From an uncultured Eubacteriales bacterium (GTDB lineage: Bacteria > Bacillota > Clostridia > Oscillospirales > Acutalibacteraceae), in NCBI GenBank assembly GCA_934702115.1, contig CAKUYF010000020.1, positions 1-12,204 on the forward strand: 12,204 nt of DNA. The letters are read 5' to 3'. Positions 6,612-12,204 of this stretch are shown one piece after another. The notes under the pieces were generated by a model, which was not told the DNA's origin, searched no databases, and saw only the letters and a list, made by a program, of their open reading frames with translations. A program made the translations under genes and the position numbers. How positions within the stretch are numbered: position 1 is the first letter of the stretch; the number at the start of each line of letters is the position of its first letter.

Positions 6612-7403
6612 TTAGCTTGCTGAACGAAGTTGAAGTCTTAGCTTATCACTTATCATTGCAATGAATTCAGAATTTGTCGGTTTACCACGTGAGTTATGAA
6701 TTGTATATCCGAAGTATGAATTAAGTACGTCCACGTCTCCTCTGTCCCAAGCTACTTCTATTGCATGGCGTATAGCACGTTCTACTCTGGAAGGAGTAGT
6801 TTCGAAGTTTTCTGCAACCGAAGGATAAAGCTTTTTAGTAACAAAATTAATTATTTCAGGATGTTCAATGGACATTTTAATAGAGTTTCTTAAGTAGTGA
6901 TAACCCTTTATATGTGCAGGGACTCCTATTTGATGAAGTATTTCGGTTATTTTCACTTCTATGTTTTCCAAAGCGGATATATGTAAATCATTTGCGTGAG
7001 CGGATGAAAAATTTGGATTCAATTTAGTTTTGTATGAAATTTGAAGGATTTTTTCTATTATATCTGAATAGCTTATCGGTTTGATTAAGAAGTAAGATGC
7101 CCCGGCGGACAGTACTTCTCTTTCGAGCGAAGGACGCCCAAAGCTTGACAGCACTATAAATGTTGGCATTTCTACGCGTCGATTTTTTCTAACAGCTGTA
7201 ATTATTCCAATTGCATCAATGCGAGGCATAAATAAATCCATAATCACAATATCAGGAGATGTGTTCTCTATTATTTCTATAATTTTAAAACCATCTTTAG
7301 GCAGAAAAGACAAATCCATGGAATAATGTTTAAACATATCTAGAGCCTCTCTGTTGAATTCGATACAGTCCTCTGAAGTTAGTACTTTTAACTGATTTTG
7401 CAT
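6612..7403 (-). CDS. spo0A: Stage 0 sporulation protein A, response regulator
   Basis: Spo0A is the phosphorelay-controlled master regulator of entry into sporulation. The start is the ATG at 7403, 7 nt after AGGAGG (7416-7411), giving 263 residues; the seven-residue extension to 7424 would place the start before the ribosome binding site. The receiver domain (about 5-122) has phosphoacceptor D56 in VIMDLFMP, switch residue S86 in LSSFG and K108 in FLIKP. Its acidic pair is E11-D12, where Spo0A usually has Asp-Asp. The receiver is rather divergent (SEDC and MPRIDA, for ADDN and MPHLDG). The C-terminal DNA-binding domain (about 150-260) is highly conserved: IGVPAHIKGYHYLR, TPSRVERAIRHAIEVAW and KPTNSEFIAMISDKLRL. 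It lies downstream of spoIVB on the same strand, the standard Bacillus/Clostridium order, with its own promoter in the 118-bp gap. Confidence 0.97.
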   Translation of the reverse strand: MQNQLKVLTSEDCIEFNREALDMFKHYSMDLSFLPKDGFKIIEIIENTSPDIVIMDLFMPRIDAIGIITAVRKNRRVEMPTFIVLSSFGRPSLEREVLSAGASYFLIKPISYSDIIEKILQISYKTKLNPNFSSAHANDLHISALENIEVKITEILHQIGVPAHIKGYHYLRNSIKMSIEHPEIINFVTKKLYPSVAENFETTPSRVERAIRHAIEVAWDRGDVDVLNSYFGYTIHNSRGKPTNSEFIAMISDKLRLQLRSAS

Positions 7404-7480
7404 GGTTTTTCCTCCTAATAACATATTTTATGCTATTTATATTTACATATATTACCAAATATGTCAATAGTTTTCCAGCA

Positions 7481-7508
7481 AATATAAATTATTCAGATGA
7501 ACTGTCAA
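7481..7508 (-). promoter_or_regulatory. spo0A: Probable vegetative promoter of spo0A
   Basis: TTGACA (7508-7503), a 16-bp spacer, then TATATT (7486-7481), in the spoIVB-spo0A gap. A second TTGACA lies at 7467-7462 without a good -10. The plus-strand TGTCAAA at 7503-7509 resembles a Spo0A box (TGTCGAA) but coincides with the -35, so autoregulation cannot be claimed. I see no convincing sigma-H pair. Confidence 0.55.
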
Positions 7509-7521
7509 AATAAGGTAATTT

Positions 7522-8769
7522 TTAAGAGATGTTTTTATACTTCGTTTTGAGAAGAATGTTAGAATTTGTCAGCATGGTTTCAGCAAATATTGCATAACCT
7601 TTTGCAGGATTATTTACGAAAACATGAGTTACTGCTCCTATAAGTCCACCATTTTGGATTAAGGGGCTACCACTCATTCCTTGAACTATACCGCCTGTTT
7701 TTTCCAATAATCGAGGATCTGTTACGGATATTTTTATATTTTTTGTGGGAGCGGTAATATCGTAATTTATTGAATCTATATTTACATCATAAAGCTCAGG
7801 GCTATTTCCTTCCACAGTAGTTAATATCTTGGCTGGGCCTTTTCTAACATTTTGCTTCATAATTACTGGAATGTCTGAAGTGTTTTCAGGAAGACTTTTT
7901 AAAGTGCCGTATAATCCGGTTTCGTTATTGTTATAAATTTCACCTATGGAATCCGGGTTGGTAAAACAGCCTTTAAGTTCTCCCGGAGCACCTTTATATC
8001 CGCGTACTGTATTTGTAATTACTGCTTCTACTATATCTCCGTGAGATAAAGGCAAAAGCTCGGAAGTGTCCGTATCGCATATTCCATGACCCAAACCTGC
8101 AAATATATTACTTTCTTTTTCGCAAAAAGTTAGTGTCCCTATTCCTGCAGAACTATCACGTACCCACATACCTATGCGGTATTTATTATCATCTATTGAT
8201 TTTACTGGTTTAAGCTTAGTATCAAATTCAGAGTTTCCTCTTAGTATTTTCAAGCTTAATTCTTTACCCTCAGAATTTTGAATTATATTTTCAAGTTCGT
8301 TATTGCTGGTTACTTCCTCATTTTCTATTATTGTTATAACATCACCTTTTTTGATTCCTGCTTTTTTCCATGGTTCTGTTATGCCCTCGCTTGTGCTGAC
8401 GTTAGAAGTTCCGATTACTAAAACCCCTTTTGTATATAGTTTTACTCCGAATGGTATACCGCAAGGTATCACATAGGAATTTTCTTTTAGCCGTACTTCT
8501 ACAGTCTTGATTGGAATAAGATTCATAAACGTAAGCTTGGCGGGAATTTTTTCTGATTTATCTAGTGGATCAATTCTGTTATTTAAACATGTTTGAGAGT
8601 GTTCTAAATTTGAAACCACAGAAAATGGATATAACGCAAAATTTGCTTTTTCTTCAGATGAAATGTAATATACATCTGGAAGCTTTTCAGCAATATACCC
8701 TAGACCGACAAGAACTAAAGGAAAACTGAAAAGCATTATACAAATTAAATATTTAATTACCTTTTTCAA
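7522..8769 (-). CDS. spoIVB: SpoIVB serine peptidase (S55), sporulation checkpoint protease
   Basis: SpoIVB is secreted from the forespore into the intermembrane space, where it cleaves SpoIVFA and so releases SpoIVFB to process pro-sigma-K in the mother cell. The start is TTG at 8769, preceded by AAGAGGTGA, one mismatch from the full anti-Shine-Dalgarno complement. The 415 residues hold an N-terminal membrane segment (5-25), a PDZ domain (about 115-187, with the GIKKGD loop) and the S55 peptidase domain. Catalytic residues are in place: H228 in GLGHG, D351 in VTDPRLL and S366 in QGMSGSP. The Asp-Ser spacing of 15 equals that in B. subtilis SpoIVB. It is followed by spo0A, as usual. I found no clean sigma-G promoter in the 218-bp gap upstream. 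Confidence 0.97.
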   Translation of the reverse strand: MKKVIKYLICIMLFSFPLVLVGLGYIAEKLPDVYYISSEEKANFALYPFSVVSNLEHSQTCLNNRIDPLDKSEKIPAKLTFMNLIPIKTVEVRLKENSYVIPCGIPFGVKLYTKGVLVIGTSNVSTSEGITEPWKKAGIKKGDVITIIENEEVTSNNELENIIQNSEGKELSLKILRGNSEFDTKLKPVKSIDDNKYRIGMWVRDSSAGIGTLTFCEKESNIFAGLGHGICDTDTSELLPLSHGDIVEAVITNTVRGYKGAPGELKGCFTNPDSIGEIYNNNETGLYGTLKSLPENTSDIPVIMKQNVRKGPAKILTTVEGNSPELYDVNIDSINYDITAPTKNIKISVTDPRLLEKTGGIVQGMSGSPLIQNGGLIGAVTHVFVNNPAKGYAIFAETMLTNSNILLKTKYKNIS

Positions 8770-8925
8770 TTTTAGTCACCTCTTCATCAGTAAAGTAGGA
8801 TATATAAATAGGGGAAAAATGTATAAAAATGACTTATTATTTATTATTGTCATTTTAATAAAATTACACAAAAGTAAATCTTGGTTAATTAAATTACATT
8901 TTTTAAATTTTTCATTAAAATCATC

Positions 8926-8954
8926 TTTTCAAATGCAAGATATATATGTAAAAT
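8926..8954 (+). promoter_or_regulatory. Probable sigma-A promoter of the 8988 gene
   Basis: TTTTCA (8926-8931), a 17-bp spacer, then TAAAAT (8949-8954), 34 bp upstream of the TTG start. Four and five of six bases match the consensus. Confidence 0.45.
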
Positions 8955-8987
8955 AAAGGATATAAAAATAAATAGGAGTGGAAATAA

Positions 8988-9752
8988 TTGAGTAAACATT
9001 ATTTTGATGCAATTTGTCAAAGGATTATGGAGTCTGTTGAAGCGGATAAGTTTAAAAGTTTAAAATCCGATGATAAAAAAGTTCTTCTTCAAAGTGAAGA
9101 AGAAACCTATGAAATTAGTTATAACGAAAAAAATAAAAGAATTAGTTTAATTAAAGTTTTGCCTGAAGGGAATAAGCAATTATCTTCTTGGTTGCTTGAT
9201 GAGGAAGGTACTACTCAGAAAGATATTAAAATGATTACCGAGGATTTTCTCGAAAGTATTGGCACAAAGGTTAGTAATGTTAATCGTAATTCAGGTAAAA
9301 AAAGTACTAATGAAGAAAGTAACGTAACAGGACTTTTCTTTGCTAATAGAATGGTTAATATATTTCCTGACATAAAACAGGCAGTATATATTGAAAAAGA
9401 ATGTTATAGCGAGTTCAGAGCAGTAAAGTTTACCAAGGAAATTATTTTGCCTAGAATAAATGAGCTGTTAAACAATTCGAAAAATTCCGGTGCTTTAATT
9501 AAAAAGTTAGGAAAACTTCTTAGCGACTTGTACTCAAATGGTACTAAAGATGTTCGAAGCATAATAACTATGGTTATTTTAAACTATGTTGAAAACGCTT
9601 CGCCATTGCAAGAGTGCATAAGCGACGAACTCAAAAAAGCTTGGGAAAATTCTTTGAAGTATAAGGGTAAAGAAGTTAAACCTGAAAAGCCAAAGAAGAG
9701 AAGTTCATTGATGTCAAGGGCATTGGAGTATCAAAATGAGCAGAAAAAATGA
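8988..9752 (+). CDS. Unknown cytoplasmic protein, two-domain
   Basis: The product is 254 residues. The TTG start follows AGGAG (8974-8978) by 9 nt, and no later start has as good a site. There is no signal peptide or membrane segment. Residues 1-95 alternate strand- and helix-forming stretches (KVLLQSEEETYEISYNEKNK, RISLIKVLPEGNKQLSSWL). A polar linker rich in Asn/Ser/Lys (about 96-112) leads to a helical domain (113-225) with FANRMVNIFPDIKQAVYIE and LYSNGTKDVRSIITMVILNY. The tail is strongly basic (KPEKPKKR). The C-terminal half reminds me of small acidic-helical DUF families found in Clostridia (possibly DUF7674), but I cannot confirm this. It diverges from spoIVB and converges on the 9811-10227 gene at a shared terminator. 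The position beside spoIVB does not by itself imply a sporulation role. Confidence 0.75.
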   Translation: MSKHYFDAICQRIMESVEADKFKSLKSDDKKVLLQSEEETYEISYNEKNKRISLIKVLPEGNKQLSSWLLDEEGTTQKDIKMITEDFLESIGTKVSNVNRNSGKKSTNEESNVTGLFFANRMVNIFPDIKQAVYIEKECYSEFRAVKFTKEIILPRINELLNNSKNSGALIKKLGKLLSDLYSNGTKDVRSIITMVILNYVENASPLQECISDELKKAWENSLKYKGKEVKPEKPKKRSSLMSRALEYQNEQKK

Positions 9753-9760
9753 AAAAAGAG

Positions 9761-9778
9761 CCACCTATTTCTAGGTGG
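9761..9778. terminator. Bidirectional terminator between two convergent unknown genes
   Basis: CCACCTA / TAGGTGG with a tetraloop TTTC. The plus-strand exit is TTTGTTTCTT and the minus-strand exit is CTCTTTTTTC, so it works in both directions. It begins 8 bp after the stop of the 8988 gene. Confidence 0.9.
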
Positions 9779-9810
9779 TTTGTTTCTTGATTAAGACTAG
9801 AAATTTAATC

Positions 9811-10227
9811 TCACCAATTTTTTAAGTCTTTCTTATAAGATGAAAATAAATCCTTTAGTTTGTTCAATGTGGTTTTATCTAATACGTCTTTGTGAGTTTT
9901 TTTTAATGAACCTGCTATGGACCCGAGATACGTTGGTAACTGATCGTATTCAGGTATGTGACCCCTTAGATGATTATAAAGGTGCCATGAATTAGTTAAG
10001 AAAGGTTTATTTATTGGTATGTCTTGACTAGCTGAACCACCCACTCTAACTCCCAATGTTTTTGCAAGAGCTCCCTTTAAAATTTCTTTATCTTTTTCAT
10101 AATTTTCCCTTACTGAATAATCTTTATTTCCAACAATTATTGGATTGATTGACTTTAGAAACTCCTCCCTCAGTTTTTCTATTTTTTTTGTGTCATCAGT
10201 AAGTTTATTTACCATATTTTTAAACAC
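9811..10227 (-). CDS. Unknown small cytoplasmic protein
   Basis: The product is 138 residues. The GTG start at 10227 follows AGGAGG (10240-10235) by 7 nt; the ATG at 10215 would be 19 nt away. The protein is charged and helical, with no signal or membrane segment. The N-terminal 35 residues look amphipathic (KLTDDTKKIEKLREEFLKSI). A central part contains WHLYNHLRGHIPEYDQLPTY, and a Lys/Leu helix closes the protein. A Gly-Gly at VRVGGSA is inside the protein and lacks the acidic helix of a processing leader. It is expressed from a perfect-consensus promoter and convergent with the 8988 gene. I recognise no family. Confidence 0.7.
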   Translation of the reverse strand: MFKNMVNKLTDDTKKIEKLREEFLKSINPIIVGNKDYSVRENYEKDKEILKGALAKTLGVRVGGSASQDIPINKPFLTNSWHLYNHLRGHIPEYDQLPTYLGSIAGSLKKTHKDVLDKTTLNKLKDLFSSYKKDLKNW

Positions 10228-10258
10228 TAAAATTCCTCCTTATTATTAGTATAGGGTT

Positions 10259-10287
10259 ATTATAGTAATAATTATGTAAAATGTCAA
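10259..10287 (-). promoter_or_regulatory. Perfect-consensus sigma-A promoter of the 9811-10227 gene
   Basis: TTGACA (10287-10282), a 17-bp spacer, then TATAAT (10264-10259), about 32 bp upstream of the GTG start. Both hexamers match the consensus exactly, as for P1, which implies strong vegetative expression. Confidence 0.82.
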
Positions 10288-10313
10288 CTATTTAAAATAA
10301 ATTTATAAAATAT

Positions 10314-10340
10314 GCCGAATATTTTTTACTTAAATAAAAA
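10314..10340. repeat. Short intergenic repeat, copy 2
   Basis: The same 14-mer GCCGAATATTTTTT as at 3749, again followed by a short AT spacer and an A-run (TAAAAAAA). It lies between the promoter of the minus-strand gene and the candidate sigma-E promoter of spoIIM. Confidence 0.45.
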
Positions 10341-10352
10341 AACAAAAAGCAT

Positions 10353-10381
10353 TCATATTTAATTTGAAGGGTTCATAGTTA
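10353..10381 (+). promoter_or_regulatory. Candidate sigma-E promoter of spoIIM
   Basis: TCATATT (10353-10359), a 14-bp spacer, then CATAGTTA (10374-10381). The -35 and the CATA core fit the sigma-E (mother cell) consensus, and spoIIM is sigma-E controlled in B. subtilis. The 3' half of the -10 is a poor match, so this is an inference supported by gene identity. Confidence 0.5.
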
Positions 10382-10422
10382 TTTATAAATAAAAGATGTA
10401 AAAATCTAAGGAGTAATTGATT

Positions 10423-11064
10423 ATGAAACAAGCTATTAAAAGTGCAAAATCTTTTTTAAGAATCAATAATGTTTTAAATTTAAGTATGAGAAATAAATCA
10501 TTGATATTTATATTCGTATGTTTAATATCAGGAATGGTATTTGGGTCAATTTCAATTCCTTCGCTTAATATGGAATCTCTTCATAAAATTGACTTTTTAT
10601 TTTTGAACGATTTTCAAGAAAGAACTTCTCAGTCTGGATTGGAAATATTTATTTCTTCTTTCTTTATACTTGGTTTATTTGCAATTGTTATAGAACTTAG
10701 TGCTTTATCTTGTTGGGGAGTAATTGTTATTCCTTTAGTAATGACTATCAGGGGGCTTAGCTTAGGATTGACTGCCGGATATTTGTATTCTATTTACTCT
10801 CTAAAGGGCATAGCTTTTTACATATTGATTCTTCTCCCTGGTATTTTTGTATCATCGTTAGGTTTGGCGGTTTTTTCTTCGGAGTCTATAAAATTTTCCG
10901 CTAAACTTTTAAAAGTAATTGTTCCCAAATCGGAAGGAGAAAAATTATGGGATAGCTTTAAGTATCATCTAAGAAAATCACGATATTGTTTGATTTTAAT
11001 GAGTATATCTTCTTTAATAGATTTATGCTTTACGAGTATGTTTTCTAGATTTTTTAGTTTTTAG
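10423..11064 (+). CDS. spoIIM: Stage II sporulation protein M (SpoIIM/DUF95 family membrane protein)
   Basis: SpoIIM is a polytopic membrane protein that anchors the SpoIID/SpoIIP peptidoglycan hydrolases at the septum during engulfment. The start is the ATG at 10423, 9 nt after AAGGAG (10408-10413); the in-frame TTG at 10417 is only 3 nt away. The 213 residues equal the usual SpoIIM length (B. subtilis 214). Hydrophobic segments lie near 26-45, 73-95, 97-118, 127-152 and 188-208. The FVCLISGMVFGS opening and the block TIRGLSLGLTAGYLYSIYSLKGIAF match the family pattern. Its last seven codons and the stop lie inside the 104-bp direct repeat that recurs at 12101. No hairpin terminator follows, so read-through into P3 is possible. 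DUF95 also includes non-sporulation members; the nearby spo0A/spoIVB and a sigma-E-like promoter favour SpoIIM. Confidence 0.82.
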   Translation: MKQAIKSAKSFLRINNVLNLSMRNKSLIFIFVCLISGMVFGSISIPSLNMESLHKIDFLFLNDFQERTSQSGLEIFISSFFILGLFAIVIELSALSCWGVIVIPLVMTIRGLSLGLTAGYLYSIYSLKGIAFYILILLPGIFVSSLGLAVFSSESIKFSAKLLKVIVPKSEGEKLWDSFKYHLRKSRYCLILMSISSLIDLCFTSMFSRFFSF

Positions 11065-11144
11065 TTAAATTGCATTATTTAAATAGTTTTATTTTATTAA
11101 ATTATTAAATTATACGATATTTAATTTTGTATTGACAAATTAAA
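11041..11144. repeat. 104-bp direct repeat, copy 1 (spoIIM 3' end to P3 promoter -35)
   Basis: It matches 12101-12204 at 101 of 104 positions, and the last 77 positions are identical. It starts in the last codons of spoIIM (FSRFFSF and stop), crosses the gap and includes the TTGACA of the P3 promoter. The offset between copies is exactly 1060 bp. Confidence 0.95.
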
Positions 11145-11160
11145 AAATATTTGTTAATAT
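11132..11160 (+). promoter_or_regulatory. Sigma-A promoter of P3
   Basis: TTGACA (11132-11137), a 17-bp spacer, then TAATAT (11155-11160). A perfect 14-bp palindrome GTTAATATATTAAC (11153-11166) covers the -10 and could be an operator. As at the P1 promoter, TTAAC and GGTTAA follow within about 20 bp of the -10. Confidence 0.78.
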
Positions 11161-11207
11161 ATTAACAGATGGTTAAAACCTAATAAAATTAATTTATGGA
11201 GGAAAAT

Positions 11208-12038
11208 ATGAGTAAGAAGTTAAAAAGTTTGATTGCAAGTGGATTAGCAGTATTAAATATGGGAGCAGTGTTTAACCCAGTTGTAGGTGCATACCACGTA
11301 CCTCTTGTATCGAAAGTAGATGTTGAAAAACAAAGATTGATTAATGATTTTAAAGAATTTAAGCATAGGGTAGATGATTTGTTAAATCGTACAGTATTGC
11401 AACTGGACGGAAATTTGAATGCATGGGTAGAACATTCTAGACCATATGGATTTGTTGCTGGAACAGTGCAGAGTCTCGAAGGTTGTAGAGATTGGGGAGA
11501 CTTCAATGAAGTATTCCGGAGTATAGCTAAGTGCCATCAAATACCAACTGGCAGAGATTATGATGAGTTACCTAGAGCTGTAGAATTTGTAGATGGTACG
11601 ATTAGAGTATATAATGATGGTGGGGTTTTATCCATATGGGAGTGCGTACGTACAGCGAAGGAATTTGTGGCATTAAATGCAGTATTTTGTTTAAAAAATT
11701 TGGTTAAAAGACTCTGTTTAGAGAATCGTGGTAATAATCCCTATGCAGATTTAATCCTAAAATTATCTAAAATGTGGACCTTTGATATGACGTGTGAGCC
11801 TACGGATGAGCAGTTAGAAAGTGGGGATGATAGATGGATGGAGGAAAGGAAAGAGTACTTTGGGGAAATAAAGAGATATTGCGCGGAAACTTTGAACTAC
11901 TTTAGTAACCATTTTGTTCCTACCAATGCGTCATCCGATCCAAATCAAGTAAGAATAAGTAACTATATTTTAGAATTGCTTGAAATGTGTAGAGAAGTGC
12001 CTAACCTTATAGATGAAACAGGAATATATAGCTATTAA
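11208..12038 (+). CDS. P3: unknown secreted cysteine-rich protein
   Basis: The product is 276 residues. The ATG at 11208 is 5 nt after GGAGG (11198-11202); the in-frame ATG at 11196 overlaps that site and is rejected. A basic start (MSKKLK), a hydrophobic core (8-26) and VVGA at 25-28 make a convincing signal peptide with likely cleavage after A28. The core, IASGLAVLNMG followed by NPVVGA, matches segments in P1 and P2. The mature part is helical and holds all eight cysteines (GCRD, KCHQ, ECVR, FCLK, LCLE, TCEP, YCAE, MCRE) and five tryptophans. The even cysteine count would allow disulfides outside the cell, but this is inference. Its base composition looks less AT-rich than its neighbours. 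It has its own strong promoter, and the flanking direct repeats suggest a tandem array. No family recognised. Confidence 0.8.
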   Translation: MSKKLKSLIASGLAVLNMGAVFNPVVGAYHVPLVSKVDVEKQRLINDFKEFKHRVDDLLNRTVLQLDGNLNAWVEHSRPYGFVAGTVQSLEGCRDWGDFNEVFRSIAKCHQIPTGRDYDELPRAVEFVDGTIRVYNDGGVLSIWECVRTAKEFVALNAVFCLKNLVKRLCLENRGNNPYADLILKLSKMWTFDMTCEPTDEQLESGDDRWMEERKEYFGEIKRYCAETLNYFSNHFVPTNASSDPNQVRISNYILELLEMCREVPNLIDETGIYSY

Positions 12039-12052
12039 ATAAAATATAAAAA

Positions 12053-12085
12053 TAGCTTCACTCTTAGCTGATGGGGGTGAAGTTA
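12053..12085 (+). terminator. Probable terminator of P3
   Basis: An 11-bp stem, 12053-12063 with 12075-12085 (CTTCAC / GTGAAG core, two G-T wobbles), and an 11-nt loop, 14 bp after the P3 stop. The exit is TCTAATTTATTTAAGTTTT, a broken U-tract, so efficiency is uncertain. Confidence 0.65.
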
Positions 12086-12100
12086 TCTAATTTATTTAAG

Positions 12101-12204
12101 TTTTCTAGATTTTTTAATTTTTAGCTTAATTGCATTATTTAAATAGTTTTATTTTATTAAATTATTAAATTATACGATATTTAATTTTGTATTGACAAAT
12201 TAAA
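12101..12204. repeat. 104-bp direct repeat, copy 2 (runs off the window)
   Basis: Second copy of 11041-11144, cut by the window edge. It still carries the spoIIM C-terminal codons as a remnant, reading FSRFFNF and stop, and the TTGACA -35 at 12192-12197. This implies that another promoter and gene follow just outside the window. The repeat may be longer than 104 bp. Confidence 0.93.

Noticed and set aside
7503..7509. Spo0A box (TGTCAAA) for spo0A autoregulation
   Set aside because: It is one base off the consensus and coincides with the reverse complement of the -35 TTGACA, which explains it better.
8770..8987. Sigma-G or sigma-F promoter of spoIVB
   Set aside because: It is expected from biology, but no pair with acceptable -35 and -10 matches and spacing was found in this AT-rich gap.
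10033..10041. Gly-Gly leader cleavage site in the 9811-10227 protein
   Set aside because: The VRVGGSA site is inside the protein and lacks the acidic helix and L-x-x-I-A-G-G pattern seen in P1.
11189..11506. 105-codon minus-strand open frame over P3
   Set aside because: It is antisense to the signal peptide and body of P3, with no ribosome binding site.
11041..12204. Insertion sequence flanked by direct repeats
   Set aside because: There is no transposase and there are no terminal inverted repeats. The repeat contains spoIIM coding sequence and a promoter, so tandem duplication fits better.

Overview
The window is a low-GC, AT-rich stretch of chromosome from an endospore-forming Firmicute, most likely an anaerobic member of the Clostridia. 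The evidence is spoIVB next to spo0A, a SpoIIM-family gene, a monofunctional formate--tetrahydrofolate ligase of C1 metabolism, strong AGGAGG ribosome binding sites and TTGACA/TATAAT promoters. I cannot name the species.

Layout. (1) 3-602 and 623-2164 (+): the 3' end of fmt, then a diacylglycerol-glycosyltransferase-like protein fused to a MazG-like NTP pyrophosphohydrolase domain. (2) 2262-3608 (-): a 448-residue helical protein (called P1 here) whose first 74 residues look like a Nif11-type, double-glycine RiPP leader. (3) 3859-5526 (+): fhs. (4) 5597-6169 (-): a small unknown protein with a signal-like segment (P2), preceded by a 442-bp AT-rich gap with inverted repeats. (5) 6612-7403 and 7522-8769 (-): spo0A and spoIVB in their usual order. 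(6) 8988-9752 (+) and 9811-10227 (-): two convergent genes of unknown function sharing a bidirectional terminator. (7) 10423-11064 (+): a spoIIM-like gene. (8) 11208-12038 (+): an unknown secreted, cysteine-rich protein (P3), flanked by 104-bp direct repeats exactly 1060 bp apart. The second repeat runs off the right end.

How it fits together. The conserved backbone is fmt, the glycosyltransferase, fhs, spo0A, spoIVB and spoIIM. Slotted between these are unknown genes, mostly single-gene units with their own near-consensus sigma-A promoters and terminators. Three of them (P1, P2, P3) share a signal-like hydrophobic segment built around I-A-[GS]-[AG]-[ML]-[SA]-[AV]-L and ending in P-x-x-[GN]-A. 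In P1 this segment follows directly after the GG of a RiPP-like leader. P3 sits in what looks like a tandem duplication unit whose breakpoint lies in the last codons of spoIIM, so another copy probably continues past the window.

The most interesting candidate for an undescribed system is therefore this set of exported, fast-evolving proteins: a Nif11-type leader on a large protein, a shared export segment, strong promoters and tandem expansion. No maturation enzyme or dedicated exporter is visible here, so the system idea is inference.
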